NCBI RefSeq assembly: GCF_030687835.1
Contig: NZ_CP117449.1
Span: 1,426,001-1,490,000 of the forward strand
DNA from: Pseudomonas hefeiensis
GTDB taxonomy: Bacteria > Pseudomonadota > Gammaproteobacteria > Pseudomonadales > Pseudomonadaceae
Length of the DNA stretch: 64,000 bases
Direction: 5' to 3'
This document shows positions 39,305 to 49,376 of the stretch, in pieces. The position numbers and the translations under genes are program-made. The first letter of the stretch is position 1, and each line of letters opens with the position of its first letter. The notes under the pieces were generated by a model. The model was not told where the DNA came from, did no database searches, and saw only the letters and a list, made by a program, of their open reading frames with translations.

Positions 39305-39379
39305 GGGCGTGTTGGCAAAAAGAACCTGTCTATAGAGGTTAGGCATTATCCGGCATGCCGGGAGGGTGGGCCAGATATG

Positions 39380-39416
39380 AAAATCCCACAGCCGCCTGCC
39401 AGGCGACTGTGGGATC
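39380..39416 (-). terminator. Terminator-like hairpin after metG
   Basis: On the minus strand GATCCCACAGTCGCCTG pairs with the following CAGGCGGCTGTGGGAT and is followed by TTTTC, 20 bases after the metG stop. Confidence 0.75.
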
Positions 39417-39435
39417 GGTACAGCGCGTGGTCGCG

Positions 39436-41481
39436 TTATTTGATCCGCTGACCCGGCTTGGCGCCGCTATCGGGGCTCAGCAGGTAGATTTCTTCACCGC
39501 CAGGACCGGCCGCCATCACCATACCCTCGGAGATACCGAAACGCATTTTGCGTGGCTTGAGGTTGGCAATCATCATCGTCAGTCGGCCTTCGAGCTTGGC
39601 CGGGTCCGGATAGGCGCTCTTGATGCCGGAGAACACGTTGCGCTGCTCATCGCCGATGTCCAGCGTCAGGCGCAGCAACTTGTCGGCACCCTCGACGGCT
39701 TCAGCCTTGACGATCAGGGCTACGCGCAGGTCGATGGCGGCAAAGGCGTCGAAGTCGATCTCCGGCGACAGCGGGTCCTTGGCCAGTTCGCCATTGCCGG
39801 CAGGGGCGCCGGTGTCGGTCTGGCTGGCGGCCAGGTCTTCTTTCGAGGCGTCGGTCATGGCTTGCACCTTGGTGGCATCAATGCGAGTCATCAGCGGCTT
39901 GAACTCGTTCAGTTGATGGTTGCTCAGCAGCGTCTGGTGGTCGTCCCAGGTCAGCGGCGCGACGTTCAGGAACGCCTCGGCATCGGCGGCCAGCAGCGGC
40001 AGCACAGGCTTGAGGAAGATCACCAGTTGGCGGAACAGATTGATGCCCAGGGCGCAGATCGCCTGGACTTCGTCCTGCTTGCCTTCCTGTTTGTTCAGTG
40101 ACCACGGTGCCTTGTCGGCGATCCAGGCATTGGCGCGGTCGGCCAGGGCCATGATCTCGCGCATCGCACGGGCAAAGTCACGGGCCTCATAGGCTTCGGC
40201 GATGCTCGGGGTCGCCGCCAGAAAGGCTTCGGTCAGCTCCGGCGCGGCGTTACCGGCCACCAGTACACCGGCGTTGCCTTTGTGGATGAAGCCGGCGCAA
40301 CGGCTGGCGATGTTGACCACCTTGCCCACCAGGTCGGAGTTGACCTTCTGCACGAAGTCTTCGAGGTTCAGGTCCAGGTCGTCCACGCCACGGCCGAGCT
40401 TGGCCGCGTAGTAGTAGCGCAGGTATTCCGGCGACAGGTGATCCAGGTAGGTCCGGGCCTTGATGAAGGTGCCACGGGACTTGGACATTTTCTGGCCGTT
40501 GACGGTCAGGTAGCCGTGGACATTGATGCCGGTCGGTTTACGGAAACCGGCGCCTTCGAGCATGGCGGGCCAGAACAGCGCGTGGAAGTTCACGATGTCC
40601 TTGCCGATGAAGTGATACAGCTCGGCGGTGGAGTCCTTGGCCCAGAACGCATCGAAGTCCAGCTCCGGCGTGCGGTCGCAGAGGTTCTTGAAACTGGCCA
40701 TGTAGCCGATCGGTGCGTCCAGCCACACGTAGAAATACTTGCCCGGCTCGCCGGGAATCTCGAAGCCGAAATACGGGGCATCGCGGGAAATGTCCCACTG
40801 TTGCAGGCCGGCATCGAGCCATTCGGCGATCTTGTTGGCGACGGCGTCCTGCAGGGTGCCGCTGCGGGTCCAGGTTTGCAGCATTTGCTGGAAATCCGGC
40901 AGCTTGAAGAAGAAATGCTGGGAGTCCTTGAGCACCGGGGTCGCACCGGAAATCGCCGATTTCGGGTCTTTCAGGTCCGTAGGTGCATAAGTGGCGCCGC
41001 ATTTTTCGCAGTTGTCGCCGTACTGGTCTTCGGTGCCGCATTTTGGGCAGGTGCCCTTGATGAAGCGGTCGGCCAGGAACATTTTCTTTTCCGGGTCGAA
41101 ATACTGGGTGATCGAACGGGTCGCGATGTGCCCGGCGTCACGCAGCTTCAGGTAGATCTGGCTCGACAGCTCACGGTTTTCTTCGGCGTGAGTGGAGTGG
41201 AAGTTGTCGAAGTCCACCAGGAACTCGGCAAAGTCGGCGCTGTGTTCAGCCTGGACATTGGCGATCAGTTGTTCCGGGGTGATGCCTTCCTTTTCCGCGC
41301 GCAACATGATGGCCGAACCGTGGGCGTCGTCGGCGCAGACATAAATGCATTGGTTGCCGCGATGCTTCTGGAAGCGCACCCACATATCGGTCTGGATGTA
41401 TTCCAGCATATGGCCCAGGTGAATCGAACCATTGGCATAGGGCAGGGCGCTGGTGACGAGGATCTTGCGTGGCTCGGACAT
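39436..41481 (-). CDS. metG: Methionyl-tRNA synthetase
   Basis: A class I aminoacyl-tRNA synthetase of 681 residues. The HIGH-type signature is [11 protein letters not shown] near the N-terminus, the KMSKS loop reads [11 protein letters not shown], and a zinc knuckle is seen in [19 protein letters not shown]. The C-terminal tRNA-binding (EMAP/Trbp111-like) domain begins near residue 575 after an alanine-rich linker. It is divergent from apbC. Confidence 0.98.
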   Translation of the reverse strand: MSEPRKILVTSALPYANGSIHLGHMLEYIQTDMWVRFQKHRGNQCIYVCADDAHGSAIMLRAEKEGITPEQLIANVQAEHSADFAEFLVDFDNFHSTHAEENRELSSQIYLKLRDAGHIATRSITQYFDPEKKMFLADRFIKGTCPKCGTEDQYGDNCEKCGATYAPTDLKDPKSAISGATPVLKDSQHFFFKLPDFQQMLQTWTRSGTLQDAVANKIAEWLDAGLQQWDISRDAPYFGFEIPGEPGKYFYVWLDAPIGYMASFKNLCDRTPELDFDAFWAKDSTAELYHFIGKDIVNFHALFWPAMLEGAGFRKPTGINVHGYLTVNGQKMSKSRGTFIKARTYLDHLSPEYLRYYYAAKLGRGVDDLDLNLEDFVQKVNSDLVGKVVNIASRCAGFIHKGNAGVLVAGNAAPELTEAFLAATPSIAEAYEARDFARAMREIMALADRANAWIADKAPWSLNKQEGKQDEVQAICALGINLFRQLVIFLKPVLPLLAADAEAFLNVAPLTWDDHQTLLSNHQLNEFKPLMTRIDATKVQAMTDASKEDLAASQTDTGAPAGNGELAKDPLSPEIDFDAFAAIDLRVALIVKAEAVEGADKLLRLTLDIGDEQRNVFSGIKSAYPDPAKLEGRLTMMIANLKPRKMRFGISEGMVMAAGPGGEEIYLLSPDSGAKPGQRIK

Positions 41482-41592
41482 GGGGCTCGGCTACTTGATG
41501 AAACGGAGGTCGGCCACTATAAAGCGCTGGCGGCTTTTTTTCACCCTTCGGGGCTGTTTCGGGATGCATTGCCGGGAGCAGCAGAGCACAAC

Positions 41593-41725
41593 TGTGGCGA
41601 GGGGATTTATCCCCGCTGGACTGCGCAGCAGTCCCAAAACATTCGAACCTGACCAGTTTGATCCACCGAGGCGCCTGGTTTTGGGGTCGCTTCGCAACCC
41701 AGCGGGGATAAATCCCCTCGCCACA
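41593..41725. repeat. REP doublet, GTGGCGAGGGGATTTATCCCC family
   Basis: Third copy of this family in the window, in the metG-apbC divergent gap, close to both promoters. Confidence 0.9.
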
Positions 41726-41817
41726 AAGATATCCGCGCGACAGTAATCGGGTCGCCACAAAAGCACGTGGGGCGTAGGATAGCGGCCTGTTTTCAAGTCT
41801 TGCTATCGGAGTTGCCC

Positions 41818-42912
41818 ATGAGCGCCGTCAATCGCGCAGCGGTGGAAGCCGTCCTTCGCCAGTACACCGACCCCTACCTGAACCAGGACCCGGTCAGCGC
41901 CGGATGCGTGCGTGCCATCGACATCCAGGGTGATCGCGTCAGCGTTCAACTGGAAATCGGCTACGCCGCCGATCTGTTCAAGAACGGCTGGGCGCAGATG
42001 CTGCAGATGGCGATCGAGGCCTTGGAGGGTGTGGTCGCCGCTAAAGTCGAAGTCACCAGCGTGATCGCTGCCCACAAGGCCCAGGCGCAAGTGCCGGGGC
42101 TGGCGAACGTCAAGAACGTGATCGCCGTGGCCTCGGGCAAGGGCGGTGTGGGTAAATCCACCACCGCCGCCAACCTGGCCCTGGCCCTGGCCCGTGAAGG
42201 CGCGAAGGTCGGGATTCTCGATGCGGACATCTATGGTCCGAGCCAGGGCATCATGTTCGGCGTGGCCGAGGGTACCCGGCCGCAGGTCAAGGATCAGAAG
42301 TGGTTCGTGCCGATCCAGTCCCATGGCGTGGAAGTGATGTCCATGGCCTTCCTGACCGATGACAACACGCCGATGGTCTGGCGTGGGCCGATGGTTTCCG
42401 GCGCCTTGCTGCAACTGGTGACTCAGACCGCCTGGGGTGATCTGGATTACCTGGTGATCGACATGCCGCCAGGCACCGGGGATATCCAGCTGACCCTGGC
42501 GCAGAAAGTCCCGGTGGCTGGCGCGGTGATCGTCACCACGCCGCAGGATCTGGCCCTGCTGGACGCCCGCAAGGGCGTGGAGATGTTCCGCAAAGTGAAC
42601 ATCCCGGTGCTGGGTGTGGTGGAAAACATGGCCGTGCACATCTGCTCGAACTGCGGACATGCCGAACACCTGTTTGGTGAAGGCGGCGGGGAAAAACTGG
42701 CGAGCCAGTACGGAGTCGAACTGCTGGCCTCGCTGCCGCTGTCGATGCTGATTCGCGAGCAGGCCGATGGCGGCAAACCCACGGTCATCGCCGAGCCGGA
42801 CAGCCAGATCGCCATGGTCTATCAGGAACTGGCCCGCCACGTAGGCGCGCGGATCGTGTTGCAAGAGGCCGCGTCACCGGCGATGCCGAACATCACCATC
42901 AGCGACGATTGA
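41818..42912 (+). CDS. apbC: Iron-sulfur cluster carrier protein ApbC (Mrp/NBP35 family)
   Basis: A 364-residue P-loop ATPase that carries and delivers [4Fe-4S] clusters. A DUF59/MIP18-like N-terminal domain (about 1-85) precedes the deviant Walker A SGKGGVGKST (106-115). The cluster-binding pair is CSNC in the segment VHICSNCGHAEHLFGEGGG. The start at 41818 follows the conserved order; GGAG lies upstream. It is divergent from metG, an order kept in many gamma-proteobacteria. Confidence 0.96.
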   Translation: MSAVNRAAVEAVLRQYTDPYLNQDPVSAGCVRAIDIQGDRVSVQLEIGYAADLFKNGWAQMLQMAIEALEGVVAAKVEVTSVIAAHKAQAQVPGLANVKNVIAVASGKGGVGKSTTAANLALALAREGAKVGILDADIYGPSQGIMFGVAEGTRPQVKDQKWFVPIQSHGVEVMSMAFLTDDNTPMVWRGPMVSGALLQLVTQTAWGDLDYLVIDMPPGTGDIQLTLAQKVPVAGAVIVTTPQDLALLDARKGVEMFRKVNIPVLGVVENMAVHICSNCGHAEHLFGEGGGEKLASQYGVELLASLPLSMLIREQADGGKPTVIAEPDSQIAMVYQELARHVGARIVLQEAASPAMPNITISDD

Positions 42913-42932
42913 TCGGGTGAACGGCAATCCCA

Positions 42933-43079
42933 TGTGGGAGCAAGTCTGTGGGAGCAAACCTGTGGGAGCAAACCTGTGGGAGCACAGCTTGCTCGCGATG
43001 ACGGCGTCACATACAACACATCTGTGGCTTTAAAACCGCTATCGCGAGCAAGCTGTGCTCCCACAAGCTCGCTCCCACA
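42933..43079. repeat. REP element with a 14-bp tandem expansion at its left edge
   Basis: TGTGGGAGCAAACC-type units start at 42933, 42947, 42961 and 42975, an exact 14-base period, leading into a REP doublet (GCACAGCTTGCTCGCGATGACG with mirrored right arm). The right edge has one extra CTCCCACA unit. It lies between convergent genes, so it can change without breaking a gene. Confidence 0.85.
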
Positions 43080-43097
43080 TTTGGTTATGCGCTGGGT

Positions 43098-43856
43098 TTA
43101 GATCCGCAACCCGCCATCCATCTCCAGGATCCGGCCGGTGTAATAGTCGTTCTCGAAGATATACGCCGCCGAATGGGCGATCTCTTCGGGTTTGCCCATG
43201 CGTTTGAGCGGGATGCCGGAGGTCATTTTTTCCAGGGCTTCGGGTTTCATGCCCAGGGTCATTTCGGTTTCGATGAAGCCCGGCGCGATGCCGGCGACAC
43301 GGATACCGTAGCGCGCCAGTTCCTTGGCCCAGGTTACCGTGGCCGCCGCGACACCGGCCTTGGCCGCCGAATAGTTGGTCTGGCCGACGTTGCCGGCGCG
43401 CGAGATCGACGAAATGTTGATGATCGCACCGCTGTTCTTCAGCTCGACCATTTTCGCCGCCACTTCACGGGTGCACAGGAAAACACCCGTGAGGTTGACG
43501 TCGATCACCGCCTGCCACTGGGCCAGGCTCATTTTGCTCATCTCACCGTCCTTGACCTTGAGCAGCAAGCCGTCGCGCAGGATCCCGGCATTGTTGATCA
43601 AGCCGTGAATCGCGCCGAAATCCTCGGCGACCCGGGCGACCATGTCGCTCACTTGCTCTTCATTGGCAACGTTGCACAGATATGCCCGGGCCTCGACGCC
43701 CTTGGCCGCGCAGGCGGCAACTGCCTGATCGAGTTTTTCCTGGTTGAGGTCCACCAGGGCGAGCTTGGCACCTTTGCCGGCGAAATACTCGGCCATGGAG
43801 CGGCCCAGACCCTGGCAACCGCCGGTGATAATGATTACTTTGTCGGTGAGTTGCAT
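43098..43856 (-). CDS. FabG-like short-chain dehydrogenase/reductase
   Basis: A classical SDR of 252 residues: cofactor motif [19 protein letters not shown], catalytic serine (ISSIS) and Y-x-x-x-K in TNYSAAKAG. The family is close to 3-oxoacyl-ACP reductase, but it is not in a fatty-acid gene cluster and has an insertion around [15 protein letters not shown], so the substrate is uncertain. ATG 43856 is preferred over ATG 43862 by position of GGAC and homology. Confidence 0.9.
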   Translation of the reverse strand: MQLTDKVIIITGGCQGLGRSMAEYFAGKGAKLALVDLNQEKLDQAVAACAAKGVEARAYLCNVANEEQVSDMVARVAEDFGAIHGLINNAGILRDGLLLKVKDGEMSKMSLAQWQAVIDVNLTGVFLCTREVAAKMVELKNSGAIINISSISRAGNVGQTNYSAAKAGVAAATVTWAKELARYGIRVAGIAPGFIETEMTLGMKPEALEKMTSGIPLKRMGKPEEIAHSAAYIFENDYYTGRILEMDGGLRI

Positions 43857-44019
43857 TCGCATGTCCAGATTACAGAGCGGTTGGAGGATGTCCTTTTACT
43901 GGCCTCTCGATCTGCGACGGCGTAGCCCGGCTGCACATGAGAACTGCCCAAAGGCGCGCTGGTACATTGCTCCAGTCGCCTGACCGTTTCCAGACGGATT
44001 TTATTAAAGGAGTCATAAT

Positions 44020-44751
44020 TTGAGCGTTGAAGCTGCCAAGCATGCACGAGAATTGCTGCTCAAGGAATACCGTGGAATGCTCTCCACCCATTCCAAATCC
44101 ATGCCCGGTTTCCCGTTCGGCTCCGTGGTGCCATATTGCCTGGATGACCAAGGCCGTCCACTGATCCTGATCAGCCGTATCGCCCAGCACACCCACAACC
44201 TGCAAAAAGACCCCAAGTGTTCAATGCTCGTAGGTGAGCGGGGGGCCGAGGATGTGCAGGCCGTCGGACGCCTGACTTATCTGGCCGAGGCGCGCAAGCT
44301 GGAAGACAACGTCGCCATCGACGCCGCCGCTGAACGTTACTACCGTTATTTCCCTGAGTCGCAGAACTACCACAAGGCCCATGACTTCGATTTCTGGGTG
44401 CTCAACCCCGTGCGTCATCGTTACATCGGTGGTTTCGGTGCCATTCACTGGATCGACCAGATCACCCTGGCCAACCCTTTCGCCGGCAAGGCCGAAGCCA
44501 GCATGATCGACCACATGAATGCCGACCATGCCAAGGCCATCGCGCATTACGTCGAGCTGGCCGGTCTGCCCGCAACCGAACCTGCGCAACTGGTCGGTAT
44601 CGACAGCGAAGGCATGCACCTGCGTATCGGTCAGGCCCTGCATTGGCTGGCGTTTCCAGCGCCTTGCAATACGCCGACACAAGTGCGCGAAGCCTTGGTT
44701 TATCTGGCTCACGCCGAGCAATGGCCAAAAAATGCTGAGGCTGACGCTTGA
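44020..44751 (+). CDS. HugZ-like / pyridoxamine-phosphate-oxidase-fold protein
   Basis: A 243-residue protein with a split-barrel FMN-binding-like domain (about 1-145: FPFGSVVPYCLDDQGRPLIL, SRIAQHTHNL) and a C-terminal DUF2470-like domain (SMIDHMNADHAKAIAHYVEL). This two-domain layout is that of HugZ-type haem-utilisation proteins. The start is TTG at 44020, supported by a strong AAAGGAGT site seven bases before it and by the family N-terminus. No haem transport genes are adjacent; haem binding is only inferred. Confidence 0.85.
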   Translation: MSVEAAKHARELLLKEYRGMLSTHSKSMPGFPFGSVVPYCLDDQGRPLILISRIAQHTHNLQKDPKCSMLVGERGAEDVQAVGRLTYLAEARKLEDNVAIDAAAERYYRYFPESQNYHKAHDFDFWVLNPVRHRYIGGFGAIHWIDQITLANPFAGKAEASMIDHMNADHAKAIAHYVELAGLPATEPAQLVGIDSEGMHLRIGQALHWLAFPAPCNTPTQVREALVYLAHAEQWPKNAEADA

Positions 44752-44817
44752 ATTCACGAAAGGGCGACGTCATTTAGGGTTTGATAGCAAGGCATTCTTG
44801 CGTTGAGGAACCTTTTG

Positions 44818-45294
44818 ATGCGCCCTTTTTTGTTGCTCTTTCTGCTGTTCCCGGTGTTGGAGCTGTTCGTATTCGTCAAGGTCAGCGGTGCGATCGGGTT
44901 TTTCCCGGCGTTGCTGCTGGTCATTCTCGGCTCGATGCTCGGCGTGTTCGTGCTGCGCATCGCCGGCCTCGCCACGGCCCTGCGTGCCCGTGAAAGCCTG
45001 AATCGTGGCGAGTTGCCTGCCCAGACCATGCTCGAAGGCCTGATGCTGGCCTTGGGTGGCGGTCTGTTGATCCTGCCTGGCTTCATCAGCGATGTGCTGG
45101 GCCTGGTCATGCTGCTGCCGTTCACCCGTCGGTTGCTGGCCAATAAAATGCGCCAGCGTGCCGAAGAACAGGCGATTCGCCAGCGAGCCTTCGCCGACGA
45201 CCTTCAGTCCCGTGGCGGGCCGGCTCCGCGAGAGCCCGTGGGCCGCGAACCCGATGTGATCGAAGGCGAGTTCGAGCACCGCGACCCCAAGTAA
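44818..45294 (+). CDS. fxsA: FxsA family membrane protein
   Basis: A cytoplasmic-membrane protein of 158 residues with about four hydrophobic segments (RPFLLLFLLFPVLELFVF; LGSMLGVFVLRIAGL; GGGLLILPGFISDVLGL) and a polar, charged C-terminal tail. In E. coli FxsA limits phage T7 exclusion by F plasmid PifA; its everyday role is unclear. GAGGAA lies eight bases before ATG 44818. As in E. coli, it lies directly upstream of the groES-groEL locus. Confidence 0.93.
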   Translation: MRPFLLLFLLFPVLELFVFVKVSGAIGFFPALLLVILGSMLGVFVLRIAGLATALRARESLNRGELPAQTMLEGLMLALGGGLLILPGFISDVLGLVMLLPFTRRLLANKMRQRAEEQAIRQRAFADDLQSRGGPAPREPVGREPDVIEGEFEHRDPK

Positions 45295-45303
45295 AAACCG
45301 CGA

Positions 45304-45325
45304 CACGGCACCTTCGGGTGCCGTG
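45304..45325 (+). terminator. Hairpin after fxsA, weak terminator
   Basis: CACGGCACC-TTCG-GGTGCCGTG is a nine-pair stem with a stable TTCG loop just after the fxsA stop, followed by TTCGTTTTC. The interrupted T-run suggests incomplete termination. Confidence 0.65.
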
Positions 45326-45367
45326 TTCGTTTTCGGCTTCGTGAAGTAAAAAATTTTCTACCCGACC

Positions 45368-45395
45368 CTTGAAATCGGCTTGTACGCCCTTATGT
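45368..45395 (+). promoter_or_regulatory. Sigma-32 heat-shock promoter of groESL
   Basis: CTTGAAA (45368-45374) matches the sigma-32 -35 box and CCCTTATGT (45387-45395) the -10 box, 12 bases apart. No CIRCE inverted repeat was found, as expected for a sigma-32-controlled groE operon. The transcript would have a leader of about 140 bases. Confidence 0.75.
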
Positions 45396-45440
45396 ATGGG
45401 TCACCGCAAGGTTTCCGGTGGCGACACTGGACAGACTTCC

Positions 45441-45484
45441 GCGGTTCGCTTGACGAACCGCATCCGGCTCCGCCGGCTTTTGTT
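45441..45484 (+). other. Two hairpins in the groES leader
   Basis: GCGGTTCG-CTTGA-CGAACCGC (45441-45461) is followed by CCGGC-TCC-GCCGG (45465-45477) and then CTTTTGTT. The second looks like a short intrinsic terminator lying inside the groES 5' leader, about 60 bases before the ATG. A control or message-stability role is possible but not shown. Confidence 0.5.
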
Positions 45485-45538
45485 AAACCCGCCGGGACTA
45501 CACCGGCCGATGAAAACCAAAATTAGGAGAGATCGACA

Positions 45539-45832
45539 ATGAAGCTTCGTCCTCTGCATGACCGCGTCGTCATCCGTCGCAGCGAAGAAGAGAAGAAAAC
45601 CGCTGGCGGTATCGTCCTGCCAGGTTCGGCTGCTGAAAAAGCCAACCACGGTGAAGTTCTCGCTGTAGGTCCAGGCAAGGCACTGGAAAACGGTGAAGTA
45701 CGTGCGCTGGCCGTGAAAGTGGGTGACAAGGTTGTGTTCGGCCCTTACTCCGGCAGCAACACAGTGAAAGTCGACGGCGAAGACCTGCTGGTGATGAGCG
45801 AGAACGAAATCCTCGCTGTCCTGGAAGGCTGA
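45539..45832 (+). CDS. groES: Co-chaperonin GroES
   Basis: A 97-residue lid protein for GroEL. The N-terminus [13 protein letters not shown], the mobile-loop region [15 protein letters not shown] and the C-terminal [13 protein letters not shown] are typical. A GGAGAGA site precedes the ATG. It is first in groES-groEL, under the sigma-32-type promoter upstream. Confidence 0.98.
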   Translation: MKLRPLHDRVVIRRSEEEKKTAGGIVLPGSAAEKANHGEVLAVGPGKALENGEVRALAVKVGDKVVFGPYSGSNTVKVDGEDLLVMSENEILAVLEG

Positions 45833-45870
45833 TTCCCCCGCTCATTTTCCCGTTACTACAAAGTATTTAA

Positions 45871-47526
<1,656 letters not shown>

Positions 47527-47547
47527 GCCAGCCTTACCCCTGTACTG

Positions 47548-47582
47548 AAAAACCCCGCCTGCGAAAGCAGGCGGGGTTTTTT
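47548..47582 (+). terminator. Rho-independent terminator of groESL
   Basis: AAAAACCCCGCCTGC-GAAA-GCAGGCGGGGTTTTTT begins about 22 bases after the groEL stop. Confidence 0.92.
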
Positions 47583-47626
47583 AATGCCTCGGGTTTATCC
47601 CAGCATTGGCAGGGGCCGGGGGGCCC

Positions 47627-47716
47627 TGTGGGAGCAAAGCTTGCTCGCGATCGCGGTGGGTCAGCTCGCCAGATGCGGAAGCTACCATCGCCATCGCGAG
47701 CAAGCTTTGCTCCCAC
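47627..47716. repeat. REP doublet, GGGAGCAAAGCTTGCTCGCGA variant
   Basis: Inverted REP pair between the convergent groEL and PAP2 genes. Confidence 0.88.
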
Positions 47717-47721
47717 GGGGT

Positions 47722-48462
47722 TTAGGCGCTAACAGGATGCGCCTCGGTCACTCGATCAGCTTTAACGGCCGGCCTGTAGAGGATGTAGTAGTAACACCCC
47801 AGGCAAATCAGCCAACAGAACACCGCTGTCCAGACATTGTGGGAAAAGAAGTGCGCCCCTTGCATCATCCGGCTCACGGAGAACAACGTTCCCAGGGTGA
47901 AGGCGAATATGAAGGCCTGGCGGGCCAGGCGCGGACGGCGGTCGCGCAGTACGAAGAACAACGCAAACAGCGTAAACCCGGCGGCGGCGTGACCGCCGGG
48001 CCAGCATCGGCCGGGTTTGTCGGTGGCCGGGCGCGGGCTCAGCAGTTCGCTGTAGGTTTGCTTGCCGCCGAACTCCTTCAGGCTCCAGGGGCATTGCACT
48101 GCCGTCACGGCTTTCATCGGCGTGACGAACGAAGTGGCCAGCGCCAGGGAGAGCACCAGGCAACCCAGTTCGCGTTTGAACGGCTTGAGCCAGGTGAGGA
48201 AGAACGTGCAGATGAACCCGAGAATCGACAGCACAGAAAATGCGATGACCACCTGTTTGGCCCGGTCATGCAGGATATCTTCCAGAAAAAAACTGTGCCG
48301 ACCGATGAATCCGTCGACCGGATCGTAAAACAGCCTGGCCAGGTCCATGTCCAGCGTGGTCAGTTCCAGCAGCACCAGCATCACCGCGACAGCGATGGGC
48401 AGGCCCAGGACAACACGGAAATTCAATGGCCTGGAGACGGGACGGGTGGCAGTGGAAACCAT
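47722..48462 (-). CDS. PAP2-family membrane phosphatase
   Basis: A 246-residue integral membrane protein of the PAP2/lipid phosphatase family with about six helices. The motifs are GRCWPGGHAAAGF (the PSGH-type histidine) and SRMMQGAHFFSH. In the last one a histidine stands where many PAP2 enzymes have aspartate. Likely substrates are lipid A or undecaprenyl phosphates, by family. It is divergent from colR and has a ColR-type box upstream; the P. putida equivalent, as recalled, is a ColR target. The start at 48462 has AAGG eight bases upstream. Confidence 0.88.
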   Translation of the reverse strand: MVSTATRPVSRPLNFRVVLGLPIAVAVMLVLLELTTLDMDLARLFYDPVDGFIGRHSFFLEDILHDRAKQVVIAFSVLSILGFICTFFLTWLKPFKRELGCLVLSLALATSFVTPMKAVTAVQCPWSLKEFGGKQTYSELLSPRPATDKPGRCWPGGHAAAGFTLFALFFVLRDRRPRLARQAFIFAFTLGTLFSVSRMMQGAHFFSHNVWTAVFCWLICLGCYYYILYRPAVKADRVTEAHPVSA

Positions 48463-48546
48463 GGCAGTACCTTTGGTGGAGGTGTTCTTGAGCAGCACGT
48501 TGCGCGCAGTCTGGGCCGGGTGCCGTGGGCGAGGTGTGAATGCCGG

Positions 48547-48562
48547 GTGAAAAACTTGTCAA
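48547..48562 (-). promoter_or_regulatory. ColR-type box in the PAP2-colR divergent gap
   Basis: On the minus strand TTGACAAGTTTTTCAC matches the recalled ColR consensus YYNASNNYTTTTTCAC in 15 of 16 positions. It is 85 bases upstream of the PAP2 gene start. Confidence 0.6.
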
Positions 48563-48580
48563 TGTTCGACTCTCGACCCT

Positions 48581-48594
48581 TGTGGGAGCGGGCT
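48581..48594 (+). repeat. Solitary REP remnant
   Basis: TGTGGGAGCGGGCT is the left edge of a REP element. It ends abruptly and has no partner within 100 bases, unlike the other copies in the window. Confidence 0.65.
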
Positions 48595-48692
48595 CACCAC
48601 TCCGACAGCCGATACAACCCTAGCCGTGATTCACACTTGGCCTTAAGCTGCGCGGGCCACGATGACCGTCCACGTGCGCAGAGGAGATGCCC

Positions 48693-49376
48693 ATGCGAAT
48701 TCTGTTGGTTGAAGACAACCGTGACATCCTGGCCAATCTGGCCGATTACCTGGGGCTCAAAGGCTACACCGTCGATTGTGCCCAGGACGGCCTGTCGGGG
48801 TTACACCTGGCCGCGACCGAGCACTATGACCTGATCGTGCTCGACATCATGCTGCCGGGCATCGACGGCTACACCTTGTGCAAGCGCCTGCGCGAGGACG
48901 CCCGACGTGATACGCCGGTGATCATGCTCACGGCCCGGGATCAACTGGACGACCGCCTGCAAGGGTTCAAGTCCGGCGCCGATGATTACCTGGTCAAGCC
49001 TTTTGCCTTGTCGGAGCTGGCGGCGCGGATCGAAGCGGTCATGCGGCGGGCCCAGGGCGGCGGGCGGCGCGCCTTGCAGGTCGGTGACCTGAGTTACGAC
49101 CTCGATACCCTGGAAGTCACCCGTGAAGGCAAACTGCTGAAGCTCAACCCGGTAGGCCTGAAGCTGCTGGCGGTCTTGATGCAGAAAAGCCCCCATGTGT
49201 TGCGGCGGGAAATCCTCGAAGAAGCCCTGTGGGGCGATGATTGCCCGGACAGCGACAGTCTGCGCAGCCACGTCCATCAGTTACGTCAGGTGATCGACAA
49301 ACCGTTCGACAAACCGCTGTTGCACACCGTGCATGGCGTTGGTTACCGCTTGGCCGAGGGCCGAGATGGAGTTTAA
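48693..49376 (+). CDS. colR: ColR, response regulator of the ColRS envelope/metal stress system
   Basis: A 227-residue OmpR-type regulator: receiver with D51 (LIVLDIMLPGIDG) and K101 region, and a C-terminal winged helix (LKLNPVGLKLLAVLMQKSPH; HVHQLRQVIDKPF). It is nearly identical in my recollection to P. putida ColR. ATG 48693 is chosen because GAGGAG lies six bases upstream; an ATG two codons earlier overlaps this site. It overlaps colS by 11 bases. Confidence 0.93.
   Translation: MRILLVEDNRDILANLADYLGLKGYTVDCAQDGLSGLHLAATEHYDLIVLDIMLPGIDGYTLCKRLREDARRDTPVIMLTARDQLDDRLQGFKSGADDYLVKPFALSELAARIEAVMRRAQGGGRRALQVGDLSYDLDTLEVTREGKLLKLNPVGLKLLAVLMQKSPHVLRREILEEALWGDDCPDSDSLRSHVHQLRQVIDKPFDKPLLHTVHGVGYRLAEGRDGV

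Noticed and set aside
42933..43079. CRISPR-like array because of short repeats
   Set aside because: Units are contiguous 14-base repeats without spacers and belong to a REP element.
45295..45538. CIRCE/HrcA operator before groES
   Set aside because: No TTAGCACTC-N9-GAGTGCTAA repeat is present; a sigma-32-type promoter fits instead.
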